From NCBI GenBank assembly GCA_946803715.1, contig CAMPET010000048.1, forward strand, positions 124,508 through 142,457: a stretch of DNA of 17,950 nt, written 5' to 3'. The stretch comes from Beroe ovata (taxonomy: Eukaryota; Ctenophora; Nuda; Beroida; Beroidae). Under the pieces are notes generated by a model, which worked only from the letters and a program-made list of their open reading frames with translations, did not search any database and was not told the DNA's origin. A program made the position numbers and the translations under genes. Shown here in pieces: positions 7,864 through 16,606 of the stretch; position 1 is the stretch's first letter, and every line of letters starts with the position of its first letter.

Positions 7864-8793
7864 TCAGCATTGAACCATGGACTCTCTTTCTCATTGACAT
7901 AGATTTCAGTGAGTGGAGCATGATTGTCTGAGGCTTCTTGAAGTACTGCATTGAACTTATCAACTGCATAAGTTAGATCTTTTATAGCTGACACATCTGG
8001 AAGCTACCTGGCAATATCTTCCCGTAGGGCATCCAAGTCAATGCTATTTAGCACTCGTACTTTCCTAGCTACCACACGCAACCTTGGACCTTTGTCTTGT
8101 TGAAATGGGGCTGAAAAAGAAACCAGAAAGTGGTCAGAAGTTGTCCCAGTATTCGGATTGACTGATATGTCCATAAGTTCAATAGAGTCATTTGTGCACC
8201 TGTAAGAATGAGGTCAAGGGTTCCTCCAGAAACATGAGTAGGAGCCACAATATGCTGCTTGTACCCCCTCTCCTTCACAGTTTTCATGAATTGATTGGCT
8301 ATTGGATCATTTGTTTTTTCGACATGCAAGTTGAAATCTCCACAGATGGGGGGTCTTCCTGGTTTCATGGCTAGACAATGTCTAGTAGACATTCCAAATG
8401 TCTAGTAGACATTCCAAATAATCTGTGAATTCATCACAGAACTTAGAAGCTTTAGTAGCTTCATAAGTAATTTTAGTCTTGCCCTGGGTACTTCTATATA
8501 CAACACAAAGACGAAGAGTTTCACTCTTTGTTTGGAAAATAGCTTCTAGAACTTGAAATGATGAGTACTTTTTCACCTCATTCTTGATAAGGTGAGTAGT
8601 TCTGGTATCAAATATTTATCCAACTCCACCTCCATTACCTTTTCTTGGACTGTGTCATTCGATTTCATCCAGGTTTCAGTGACAAAACAAATATCAGTTT
8701 TATGATCTTTCAACAGCTCAAGTACAGCTTGAGTTTTGTTACAGATCGACCTGGCCTTAAAGAGAGCAAACCTGGTTTGTTTGGTTCCTTCAT
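7864..8793 (-). pseudogene. LINE ORF2, endonuclease domain only (stops and frameshifts)
   Basis: Endonuclease/exonuclease/phosphatase motifs appear in order over several frames: ARSICNKTQAVLELLKDHK, DICFVTETW with the catalytic Glu (about 8670), GNGGGVG, LRLCVVYRSTQ (about 8510), GDFNLHVE (about 8335), GGTLDLILTGAQ, then TTSDHFLVSF (about 8120), the terminal Ser-Asp-His motif. The linker ends ESPWFNA at the N. In-frame TAA follows GGGVG (about 8617), TAG lies near 8007, and a 20-bp duplication at 8380-8419 shifts the frame. The domain would nick target DNA for target-primed reverse transcription. Confidence 0.78.
8380..8419. repeat. 20-bp tandem duplication in LINE ORF2
   Basis: GTCTAGTAGACATTCCAAAT occurs twice back to back. 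Twenty bases is not a multiple of three, and the endonuclease frame changes exactly here. Confidence 0.85.
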
Positions 8794-9726
8794 CTATAAC
8801 ATGTTTTTTGATACGATATCAGTACTACCTGCTATTCTATGAACTTCTCTAAGCACAACAGGACATTCGAGATCAGCTGCATTATGGGTCTTGTAATCAG
8901 TCTTTTCACCTGGAACTTTGGAATGATAGCATTTTGCACAACAGTGATCTTTTTTGGACTTTTTCTTAGGACAGTTCTTAGACAAATGAGTTCCCATACA
9001 ATAGAAGCACACTGGGCCTTCTTGTGCTTTTGGACAATGAGTTGAGACATGACCAAGTTGTTGGCAATGATAACATTGCTTGAAGTAAAATCCATCTTCT
9101 GCGGACAGACAATCATTCCCAACAAACACTTTACCAAAATGCTTCAGCAGTATGCTGAGTCTTATCAAGGGAGAGGTCTTGATATCTGAGGAATTTCCAG
9201 ACCAACTGATGTACACAACCTCTAAAGTATGTCCAGCTTCTACTAGTTCCCTGATTGCATTATTTTTTGATATCAAGGTGTGTTTGACCATCAGCTTTTG
9301 CTGCATACGTTTCTCTTCATATGGATGGCTGTCACTAATGCTCTCAAACAGTGTCGAGTCGACTCCAGATATCGTCAGCTTTGGAAGCATCTTGGTGCCT
9401 TGCTTAGACTGGAAACCTGACTGTGATAGGTTGAGGGTGTCAATGAGCCTTGTTCCGTTTTCTCTTGCTTCTGAGTCAGGAAACGCCGCCGTTACTAACC
9501 CTTTCTGACTATTGGACTTGACATAGTTAGTCGGCACATTTTTTAAGCTTTGACTGACCTTTTTCATTGCAGAAACTTTTTCTTTCACCTGTTCGGGAGA
9601 TGAGCTTTCAACATTTGAAGTTGAAATATGGAGCAGTTGTTGAGTTTGTTCTGTTGGTGGGGACACACTCCCAACAGCCTCAGAGAAAGACATGCTGGAG
9701 GTCAATGAACTAGAGCTAGCTTGCAA
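8794..9726 (-). CDS. LINE ORF1, zinc-knuckle part
   Basis: About 310 codons. An unstructured Ser-rich start (SSSSLTSSMSF) is followed by a middle region with LPKLTISGVDSTLFESI. The C-terminus carries CYHCQQLGHVSTHC (C-x2-C-x4-H-x4-C), CFYCMGTHLSKNC (C-x2-C-x3-H-x4-C) and a third CAKC...H...C cluster ending ECPVVLREVHRI. This is the gag-like nucleic-acid-binding protein that packages LINE RNA. It ends about where ORF2 begins. The first codon is not a true ATG, so the frame is really the shifted continuation of the upstream part. Confidence 0.78.
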   Translation of the reverse strand: MQASSSSLTSSMSFSEAVGSVSPPTEQTQQLLHISTSNVESSSPEQVKEKVSAMKKVSQSLKNVPTNYVKSNSQKGLVTAAFPDSEARENGTRLIDTLNLSQSGFQSKQGTKMLPKLTISGVDSTLFESISDSHPYEEKRMQQKLMVKHTLISKNNAIRELVEAGHTLEVVYISWSGNSSDIKTSPLIRLSILLKHFGKVFVGNDCLSAEDGFYFKQCYHCQQLGHVSTHCPKAQEGPVCFYCMGTHLSKNCPKKKSKKDHCCAKCYHSKVPGEKTDYKTHNAADLECPVVLREVHRIAGSTDIVSKNML

Positions 9727-10136
9727 GAAAGATCTGATTGAATATTACTCTCGACAAACTTGGTCATAACAGAAGAAATTTTCTCATTAACTGAAGATAA
9801 TTTCTCATCAACTGATTTCAAAAAGTTCGACTGAAATTGCATCAACATGTCATTTACCTTACCAATATCAGACATGTTCTGTTTCTGTTTCACACATTCT
9901 GAGTCACTTGCCTTGTTTTTCATAAGGTGAAGAATAACTTTGATCAGGGAATTCTTATTGAGGTACTGAAATGAGTCAAAATCAATGACGTCAGGATCAG
10001 TGTTAACAATGTGATCAGTTGACGCATTCTTTGAAAACTTTAACAAGGGAGCAGACTTCAAATCAAAACTTAGCTCAGATTCGATGACAGTAGTGGTGGT
10101 GAGATTCAGCAAGTCGTCAGAGGAAGGGGTAGGAGC
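9702..10136 (-). pseudogene. LINE ORF1, N-terminal part (frameshifted)
   Basis: The frame is open from the N at 10137, reading APTPSSDDLLNLTTTTV, to a stop at 9702. It holds a helical Ser/Lys-rich segment (FLKSVDEKLSSVNEKISSV) with heptad-like spacing, suited to ORF1 self-association. It overlaps the next frame at 9702-9726, consistent with a one- or two-base indel splitting a single ORF1. No start codon is present in the window. Confidence 0.6.
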
Positions 10137-10137
10137 N
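10137..10137. other. Single-N contig join
   Basis: To the left is the minus-strand LINE ORF1, to the right the plus-strand Helitron Rep sequence. Both frames are open up to this base. Confidence 0.75.
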
Positions 10138-10139
10138 AA

Positions 10140-13100
10140 AAGAGGCTTTATGATCTTGGTCGAGCCAAAGATGAAGAATATATAAATGACTATAATCCGG
10201 ATCTAAGTTTTATGTGGGGAGGAAACATCGACATCCAGTTTATCTGTGAGAATTCGTTCTCCATTCCGACCTATATAACAAAGTACAGTGTTAAGTCGGA
10301 GAAAACACCAGTTGATCCTTACATAACTGAAGATATGGGCTCTGCTTTCCAGAAGACATCAAAATTCGCATATGACAGTCTGCGAAATAGGGAGATGAGC
10401 GCACATGAAGTGATAGACCGGATGCTTCAAAACAATGGTGAATTATACCAAATCAGTGAAGTATTCCAGTTTATACCCAATACACAACCTCAGTTTCGTT
10501 CTCGCTGCCTTAAGAAGATGAGTTGCCTTGAGAAACAAGGGGACAATAATACTGATATCTTCTGCCATGATTTCATTCATGACTATTATCCCCGCAGACC
10601 AAATCACCTAGACCATATGTCCCTACATGAATTTGTATCGAAATACGAAAAGTGCAGTCTCAAAGAAAAGTCTCTTGGAAAAGTTGTCATCAAAAGTACT
10701 GATGGTACAGAAGATATTCAGGCCCTCAAACCAAGGAACCCATCCAAGATTCCAGTAATCCAATCCTTTGAGTTTGACATAAAAGCCAAACCAGAACTGT
10801 TTTTTTACAGTTTCTTATGTCTTTTTAAACCATGGAGGTCAGAGGCTGATATACAAGGCACCAGTGAGAGCTACAGTGATGAGTTTTTCAGGCTCCTGGA
10901 AACTCTACCTCTAATGAAGGAGAAATTCGATCGAAAGGTTTCCATGAAAAGGCTTATGGAGGAAATGGAGGAGAAGGCTAATGCCCAGGTACCCACTGAT
11001 TCACAAGCTAACAAGAGCGACACTGATCATGAGGACAATGAAGTTGATGCCCACATAGCTGATGCTTTAAAAGATTTTGAGGCTCAGAATAACACTTGTA
11101 GCATTAAAACAGAGGAACAGCTCCAAGCGATGGTTGAGACACTGAATCCAGATCAGAGAAGGGTTTACAATAAGATAACTCATAGAGTAAGTCATATCTT
11201 AGACCACAAATCAGGAAATTGCAATGATTGCCCAAAGGAATGTCCAGAAAATGAGCCAATACTCCTATATGTGTCAGGGTTTGGAGGAACTGGAAAGAGC
11301 TATTTGATAAAGTGTCTCGTGGGATTTATGTATGTACAAAAGCATATACATGGTCGGTCTTGTGATTCCCTTCTTGGAGCACCCACCGGTCTAGCTGCAG
11401 ACAACATCAAGGGGCAGACACTTCATTCTGCATTTCGGATACCAGTAGAACATGGTTCACACCCCAAGTACCGAGCTCTAAGTAAGCCTATATTGGATCA
11501 AATGAGAGCAATCATGAAAAACTTACAACTGGTGATTATTGACGAGGTCAGCATGGTTTCCAATATTATGCTTCTCCTTATACATCTCCGCATGGGCGAG
11601 ATTTTCAGTCTAAAAGGTCTCTTTGGAAATAAATGTGTTATTTTATTTGGAGATCTTCTTCAGCTACCACCTGTACATTCAGATCCTCCCTTTGTTGAAA
11701 TCACTGACAAATTAGTCCATAAAGTTACAGGCGGAGCAAAGATATCTCTGAATCTGTGGAGGAATTTTGAGTATGACGAGCTCACCATAAATCAGCGACA
11801 GGTTGGTGAAGAGAATAATATATGGAAAGACTTGCTGTCTAGAGTAAGGATTGGCACTCATACAATGCAGGATATTAAACTGTTGACAGAGCGGTGTATA
11901 CCAATCTCATCCCTTGCAAATATGCCAGATGAAATTCTTGGTGAAGTAATGAAGTTTTATCTCCAGTTGAAGCCTTTGTCAGTATGCTTCATGCCCACAT
12001 GCGAAATGGCTGAGAGGTTTAACACCGGAATAATGAAGAAAAAACACCCTGGCTTCGAACTCTGCCTGGCAAAAGATATCATTGACTGCAGAACCAAGAG
12101 TCAAGAAAAAAACGCTATGGAAGCAGCTGCAAAGCTCAACAAACTTGACGATCCCCGTAACACTGGTGGGCTTGAGAAAACGTTACCTCTTGCAGTTGGC
12201 GTGAAAATAATGTTGCGCCAGAACATTGATGTTGCACATGGACTGTTTAATGGTGCTATGGGCGAGGTGGTCAGCTTACATCGAAACATGGAAGGTATAG
12301 TGGAGCGTCTCAAAGTGAAATTCGACCATGTACAGGAAGCCGTCAATATTGATAGGGTTAGGAGGAAGATACAACTGTTCGAGGGTGCATTCCTCCATCG
12401 AGAGCAATTCCCTGTTTGTCTCTGCTACTCTATGACCATACACAAGTCCCAATGCTTAACACTCGACAATGTAATGGTTGATCTTGGAAAGAAAGTTTTC
12501 GCCGAAAGTCAAGCCTATGTGGCACTCTCAAGAGTGACATCACTGGACGGCTTACGCTTAATAAATTTTGACCCAAAGAAAATAATAGTCAATAAAGCAG
12601 CACTCATAGAGTATGTTAGGCTGGGTAGTAAAAGTGTCCCAGCTAATCAGATAGACAATAGAGAAACATCGATCAAGGACGCAAAACACATACCTGAACG
12701 AGTGTGGTATATCACCAGTGTTCGAAAGAAGGCCCAGGCGTCAATAGATAGGACTGTTGATGAAACGAAGCGCGAAAAAGGTGAAAAAAGAAAAAGAGGG
12801 CGACCAAAAGGGTCGCTTAATAAAAAGCCTAATGTAAAGGATGCTGGAAAAACAAAAGACAAGGGGGAGCCAAATAATAGTGAGGAGCAAGTGCAACCAA
12901 AGGGGCGGGGAAGGCCATCAAAAGATACTAAGCCTCAGGATACGATAGTAGACCCACCCACAAAGCCAGCTGGTAACAAGATTATTGATGTTCATGATGA
13001 CATCTCTGTGCGGAATGTTACCTTCATCCCTGTTCACCACAATGCTGAAACCAGTATACAAAAAATCTTGGACTTGTTGGATCAGTGTACCAGCGGAAAT

Positions 13101-13964
13101 CAAATAAGGAAAGAATTCAATAATATGGACAGGGATGGTATGATGTTCATTTTCGAACGTGTCATAAATGAACACGGTAGAAGGCAATCAGATATGATCC
13201 GTCATAGGCTAGCAATTGAACTCGACCCTGACCCATTCGGTACAGCTCCATCAGGTCAGAAATGGCTATCCAGTGATGTGATGGACCATTACGGCTGGTT
13301 CATTAATGATGAGACCGTTCATGGAAGAAACAATGTTTATTATTTGTCATCTACAGCCAGATATTGTTATGTACAGGCTGGGTATAATGCTCCTCAGTCA
13401 ATACCAGCATACATTAGATATGCCCATACACAAATCCAGTACTCCATGCTGTCAGATGTGGATGATTTGCAACAAGATCACAATAAAGAAAAAGGCCTTA
13501 GAGTGGCAGGAGATCCTTTATCTAAAGATGTCGTTTTTACTTTTGGTAACGATCATGCAAATGGACATTGGTATTGCCTCGTCTTGATTAACCGACCAGT
13601 TGAAAAGTCTGTCACCTTGTACGATTCAGGAATCTTCAATCAGCATGCCCTTCGAGAAAGATGCTCCTTTTTCATCAAACACCTCAACGCTCTGTACAGC
13701 TATGCAAATTCAGCGTACACCATGGGCTGGTCAAGCAACCTGCTTCAAGAATCAGAGTTTGTATTCATTGATGGTAAGTCCGTCAAACAAAAGAACGGGT
13801 ATGACTGTGGAGTTTATACACTGATTAATGCGTATTGTACATTGGTACGACCTCGCTTGAGCAGTTCAATATTTCATCAAAAAAGTATACCGTTTATGCG
13901 TCTTTACCTCATCAACGAACTATTACAATTCATCTTCATGTCGGGAGAAGATATCCAGCTTTGA
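10140..13964 (+). CDS. Helitron Rep-PIF1 helicase with AT-hooks and C-terminal Ulp1-like protease (5' partial)
   Basis: Numbering is from the internal Met at 10212 (1,250 residues); the frame is also open upstream to 10140 (KRLYDLGRAKDEEY...), so the true start is missing. YITKY gives two tyrosines at 21 and 25, with the three-residue spacing of the Helitron Rep active site. The Rep HUH motif would lie upstream. The SF1B/PIF1 helicase has Walker A GFGGTGKS (356-363), Walker B IIDEVSM (Asp444-Glu445), GDLLQLPP (480-487), MTIHKSQ (741-747) and YVALSRV (769-775). AT-hooks KRGRPKGS and GRGRPSK lie near 862 and 899. A C48 protease follows with His1119 (NGHWYCLVL), Asp1138 (LYDSG), Gln1193 and Cys1199 (YDCGVYTL). 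Rep nicks and joins one strand, the helicase displaces it, AT-hooks may hold AT-rich DNA, and the protease role is unknown. All catalytic residues after the truncation are intact. Confidence 0.93.
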   Translation, partial: KRLYDLGRAKDEEYINDYNPDLSFMWGGNIDIQFICENSFSIPTYITKYSVKSEKTPVDPYITEDMGSAFQKTSKFAYDSLRNREMSAHEVIDRMLQNNGELYQISEVFQFIPNTQPQFRSRCLKKMSCLEKQGDNNTDIFCHDFIHDYYPRRPNHLDHMSLHEFVSKYEKCSLKEKSLGKVVIKSTDGTEDIQALKPRNPSKIPVIQSFEFDIKAKPELFFYSFLCLFKPWRSEADIQGTSESYSDEFFRLLETLPLMKEKFDRKVSMKRLMEEMEEKANAQVPTDSQANKSDTDHEDNEVDAHIADALKDFEAQNNTCSIKTEEQLQAMVETLNPDQRRVYNKITHRVSHILDHKSGNCNDCPKECPENEPILLYVSGFGGTGKSYLIKCLVGFMYVQKHIHGRSCDSLLGAPTGLAADNIKGQTLHSAFRIPVEHGSHPKYRALSKPILDQMRAIMKNLQLVIIDEVSMVSNIMLLLIHLRMGEIFSLKGLFGNKCVILFGDLLQLPPVHSDPPFVEITDKLVHKVTGGAKISLNLWRNFEYDELTINQRQVGEENNIWKDLLSRVRIGTHTMQDIKLLTERCIPISSLANMPDEILGEVMKFYLQLKPLSVCFMPTCEMAERFNTGIMKKKHPGFELCLAKDIIDCRTKSQEKNAMEAAAKLNKLDDPRNTGGLEKTLPLAVGVKIMLRQNIDVAHGLFNGAMGEVVSLHRNMEGIVERLKVKFDHVQEAVNIDRVRRKIQLFEGAFLHREQFPVCLCYSMTIHKSQCLTLDNVMVDLGKKVFAESQAYVALSRVTSLDGLRLINFDPKKIIVNKAALIEYVRLGSKSVPANQIDNRETSIKDAKHIPERVWYITSVRKKAQASIDRTVDETKREKGEKRKRGRPKGSLNKKPNVKDAGKTKDKGEPNNSEEQVQPKGRGRPSKDTKPQDTIVDPPTKPAGNKIIDVHDDISVRNVTFIPVHHNAETSIQKILDLLDQCTSGNQIRKEFNNMDRDGMMFIFERVINEHGRRQSDMIRHRLAIELDPDPFGTAPSGQKWLSSDVMDHYGWFINDETVHGRNNVYYLSSTARYCYVQAGYNAPQSIPAYIRYAHTQIQYSMLSDVDDLQQDHNKEKGLRVAGDPLSKDVVFTFGNDHANGHWYCLVLINRPVEKSVTLYDSGIFNQHALRERCSFFIKHLNALYSYANSAYTMGWSSNLLQESEFVFIDGKSVKQKNGYDCGVYTLINAYCTLVRPRLSSSIFHQKSIPFMRLYLINELLQFIFMSGEDIQL

Positions 13965-14332
13965 TATTGATAAATCATCACGCACTATACCTAATAGTAA
14001 AAACTTCCTATGGTAATCTTTTGGTGCTTATACACCAGATTATGTTATAGATTTGAAACACAGGACCCTACAGTACTTTAATACAGACCTATACTATGAG
14101 TTTTAATGATGAGTTTGAATTATTTAGGTGTAATCATATTTGATATTTGATAATCATATCAATGATGTCAACTATATTACCTGTTTTTATCTTTCTGATT
14201 TATATTCACGAATTCTGTTCTTTAAAATTGTGGCAACATTTTCATTTATGAATTGAAATCGTTACAATTAATATGGTTCCAACTTGACTAATTTGCGCCG
14301 AAAAAGAATGATATTAGAGCCAAAAACAATTA
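13965..14332 (+). other. Helitron copy 1 3' non-coding tail
   Basis: AT-rich sequence shared with the tails of the other copies (for example TCATCACGCACTATACC and CCTGTTTTTATCTTTCTG). It apparently matches the inverted tail at 17281-17642 base for base. Confidence 0.85.
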
Positions 14333-14333
14333 N
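14333..14333. other. Single-N contig join
   Basis: The Helitron tail breaks here before its terminus, and a second, diverged tail begins near its own start. Confidence 0.7.
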
Positions 14334-14644
14334 GAATAATTATAAATCATCACGCACTATACCTAAAAGTGAAAACTTGCTAGTATTGTATTCTTTTGGT
14401 GCTTATAGATTTGAAATACAGGTCTTTACAGTACTTTGATAAGTTTGAATCATAGGTGTAATTATATTTGACATTTGTTTATCATATCAACGATGGTCAA
14501 CTATTAATATAACCTGTTTTTATCTTTCTGATTTATATTGACGAATCCTGTTTTCCTTCTGCAGTTCTCTAAAATTGTGCCGGCATTTTCTGTCATGAAT
14601 AGAAATGGTTTCAATTAATATGGGTCAAACTTGACTAATTTGCA
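14334..14644 (+). mobile_element. Diverged Helitron 3'-tail fragment
   Basis: It matches 13968-14295 with many substitutions and indels (TCATCACGCACTATACC, then CCTGTTTTTATCTTTCTG, then AACTTGACTAATTTGC). It carries no coding sequence. Either an older insertion or a contig from another copy was placed here between two N bases. Confidence 0.75.
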
Positions 14645-14645
14645 N
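14645..14645. other. Single-N contig join
   Basis: The sequence jumps from the end of a Helitron tail to the middle of the Helitron coding region. Confidence 0.75.
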
Positions 14646-14647
14646 AA

Positions 14648-16030
14648 ATAATAGTCAATAAAGCAGCACTCATAGAGTATGTTAGGCTGGGTAGTAAAAG
14701 TGTCCCAGCTTATCAGCCAGACAATAGAGCTACATCGATCAAGGACGCGAAACACATGCCTGAGCGAGTGTGGTATATCACCAGTGTTCGAAAGAAGGCC
14801 CAGGGGTCAATAGATAGGACTGTTGATGAAACGAAGCGCGAAAAAGGTGAAAAAAGAAAAAGAGGGCGACCAAAAGGGTCGCTTAATAAAAAGCCTAAAG
14901 TAAAGGATGCTGGAAAAACAAAAGACAAGGGGAAGCCAAATAATAGTGAGGAGCAAGTGCAACCAAAAGAGCGGGGAAGGCCATCAAAAGATACTAAGCC
15001 TCATGATACGATAGTAGACCCACCCACAAAGCCAGCTGGTAACAAGATTATTGATGTTCATGATGACATCTCTGTGCGGAATGTTACCTTCATCCCTGTT
15101 CACCACAATGCTGAAACCAGTATACGAAAAATCTTGGACTTGTTGGATCAGTGTACCAGCGGAAATCTAATAAGGCAAGAATTCAATAATATGGACAGGG
15201 ATGGTATGATGTTCATTTTCGAACGTGTCATAAATGAACACGGCAGAAGGCAATCAGATATGATCCGTCATAGGCTAGCAATTGAACTCGACCCTGACCC
15301 ATTCGGTACAGCTCCACCGGGTCAGAAATGGCTATCCAGTGATGTGATGGACCATTACGGTTGGTTCATTAATGATGAGACCGTTCATGGAAGAAACAAT
15401 GTTTATTATTTGTCATCTACAGCCAGATATTGTTATGTACAGGCTGGGTATAATGCTCCTCAGTCAATACCAGCATACATTAGATATGCCCATGCACAAA
15501 TCCAGTACTCCATGCTGTCGGATGTGGATGATTTGGAACAAGATCACAATGAAGAAAAAGGCCTTAGAGTGGCAGGAGATCCTTTATCTAAGGACATCGT
15601 TTTTACTTTTGGAAACGATCATGCAAATGGACATTGGTATTGCCTTGTCTTGATTAATCGACCAGTTGAAAAGTCTGTAACCTTGTATGATTCAGGAATC
15701 TTCACTCAGCATGCCCTTCGGGAAAGATGCTCCTTTTTCATCAAACACCTCAACGCTCTGTACAGCTATGCAAATTCAGCGTACACCATGGGCTGGTCAA
15801 GCAACCTGCTTCAAGAATCAGAGTTTGTATTCATTGATGGTAAGTCCGTCAAACAAAAGAACGGGTATGACTGTGGAGTTTATACACTGATTAATGCGTA
15901 TTGTACATTAGTACGACCTCGCTTGAGCAGTTCAATATTTCATCAAAAAAGTATACCGTTTATGCGTCTTTACCTTATCAACGAACTATTACAATTCATC
16001 TTCATGTCGGGAGAAGATATCCAGCTTTGA
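14648..16030 (+). CDS. Helitron copy 2: AT-hooks plus Ulp1-like protease (5' partial)
   Basis: The frame is open from the N, reading IIVNKAALIEYVRLGS, with an internal Met at 14756 (424 residues from there). It aligns without gaps to the last 460 or so residues of copy 1 with roughly 15-20 substitutions, mostly outside the active site (for example GEPN to GKPN, GRGRP to ERGRP at the second AT-hook, FNQ to FTQ). The protease His, Asp, Gln and Cys motifs (NGHWYCLVL, LYDSG, KQKNGYDCGVY) are unchanged. The missing Rep and helicase parts end at the assembly join and need not be a biological truncation. Confidence 0.88.
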   Translation: MIVNKAALIEYVRLGSKSVPAYQPDNRATSIKDAKHMPERVWYITSVRKKAQGSIDRTVDETKREKGEKRKRGRPKGSLNKKPKVKDAGKTKDKGKPNNSEEQVQPKERGRPSKDTKPHDTIVDPPTKPAGNKIIDVHDDISVRNVTFIPVHHNAETSIRKILDLLDQCTSGNLIRQEFNNMDRDGMMFIFERVINEHGRRQSDMIRHRLAIELDPDPFGTAPPGQKWLSSDVMDHYGWFINDETVHGRNNVYYLSSTARYCYVQAGYNAPQSIPAYIRYAHAQIQYSMLSDVDDLEQDHNEEKGLRVAGDPLSKDIVFTFGNDHANGHWYCLVLINRPVEKSVTLYDSGIFTQHALRERCSFFIKHLNALYSYANSAYTMGWSSNLLQESEFVFIDGKSVKQKNGYDCGVYTLINAYCTLVRPRLSSSIFHQKSIPFMRLYLINELLQFIFMSGEDIQL

Positions 16031-16034
16031 TATG

Positions 16035-16040
16035 AATAAA
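16035..16040 (+). promoter_or_regulatory. Possible polyadenylation signal in Helitron copy 2
   Basis: AATAAA lies 5 nt after the stop codon. Copy 1 has GATAAA at the equivalent place. The position is unusually close to the stop, so its use is uncertain. Confidence 0.3.
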
Positions 16041-16169
16041 TCATCACGCACTATACCTAATAGTAAAAACTTCCTATGGCGCTTATAGATTTGAAATACA
16101 GCGACCCTACAGTACTTTGATACTGACCTATACTATGAGTTTCAATGATGAGTTTCAATTATTTAGGTG

Positions 16170-16422
16170 TAATCATATTTGATATTTCATAAGCATATCA
16201 ATGATGGCAACTATATTACCTGTTTTTATCTTTCTGATTTATATTCACGAATGCTGTTCTCTAAAATTGTTGTCAAAATTTTCAGTTATGAATTGATAAT
16301 CATATTTGATATTTCATAATCATATCAATGATGGCAACTATATTACCTGTTTTTATCTTTCTGATTTATATTCACGAATTCTGTTCTCTAAAATTGTGTC
16401 AAAATTTTCAGTTATGAATTGA
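16170..16422 (+). repeat. ~127-bp tandem duplication in copy 2 tail
   Basis: TAATCATATTTGATATTTCATA starts both units (16170 and 16297). They continue nearly identically through CCTGTTTTTATCTTTCTG and TTTTCAGTTATGAATTGA. Copies 1 and 3 have a single unit. Confidence 0.88.
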
Positions 16423-16488
16423 AATCGTTACAATTCATTTGGTTCCAACTTGACTAATTTGCGCCGAAAAAGAATGATATTAGAGCCA

Positions 16489-16506
16489 AAAACAATTAAA
16501 ATTGTT
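16489..16506 (+). terminator. Subterminal palindrome in the Helitron tail
   Basis: AAACAATT and AATTGTTT form an 8-bp perfect stem around AA, about 100 bp before the element end. The same palindrome occurs in the inverted copy (about 17273-17290). A role in 3'-end recognition is inference only. Confidence 0.5.
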
Positions 16507-16581
16507 TGGGTTTCGCAGCCACTCTCAGTCTTTCCCTAACATAAAATCATGCAAATGAAAGTCGTGATATGGATTTTACTC

Positions 16582-16606
16582 GCAGCCCGTCCGTGGCAGC
16601 ACGTTC
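16582..16606 (+). terminator. Helitron 3'-terminal hairpin and end
   Basis: GCAGCC and GGCAGC pair with one A-A mismatch around a 7-nt loop, followed by the 6-nt tail ACGTTC. Helitrons end in a short hairpin close to the 3' terminus that stops rolling-circle transfer. The tail lacks the canonical CTRR ending. The identical sequence ends the inverted copy at 17173. Confidence 0.55.

Larger units (their letters stand above)
7864..10136 (-). mobile_element. Truncated, decayed LINE (Jockey/CR1-like group)
   Basis: Read on the minus strand it has ORF1 (coiled-coil-like N-terminal part plus zinc knuckles) and then ORF2 beginning with an apurinic-like endonuclease. Both ends are cut at single N bases: the 5' end lies inside ORF1 and the 3' end before the reverse transcriptase. 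No poly(A) tail, RT domain or target duplication is visible. Several frameshifts and in-frame stops show that this copy is inactive. A gag-like ORF1 plus an endonuclease-led ORF2 fits the Jockey/CR1/L2 groups; the exact clade needs the RT. Confidence 0.82.
10138..14332 (+). mobile_element. Helitron copy 1 (5' truncated; 3' tail cut at N)
   Basis: The block carries the C-terminal Rep-helicase-protease coding sequence and 368 bp of the 3' non-coding tail. Its last bases before the N match interior bases of the other copies, so about 108 bp of terminal sequence is missing. The whole coding part is open, suggesting a young or selected copy. Confidence 0.85.
14646..16606 (+). mobile_element. Helitron copy 2, 3' half with terminus
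   Basis: It begins at the N in coding sequence equivalent to about residue 793 of copy 1 and runs through the stop to the 3' end. The end is set by comparison with the inverted copy at 17173: similarity stops after CAGCACGTTC in both. No 5' end is present. Confidence 0.8.

Noticed and set aside
9152-9508. 118-codon plus-strand open frame
   Set aside because: It is antisense to LINE ORF1, whose zinc knuckles clearly set the coding strand.
12101-13187. Minus-strand open frames inside the Helitron coding region
   Set aside because: They are shadows of a long plus-strand frame with complete helicase motifs.
14756-14758. ATG 14756 as the true start of a stand-alone protease gene
   Set aside because: The frame is open and homologous to copy 1 upstream to the N, so this is an internal Met of a truncated copy.
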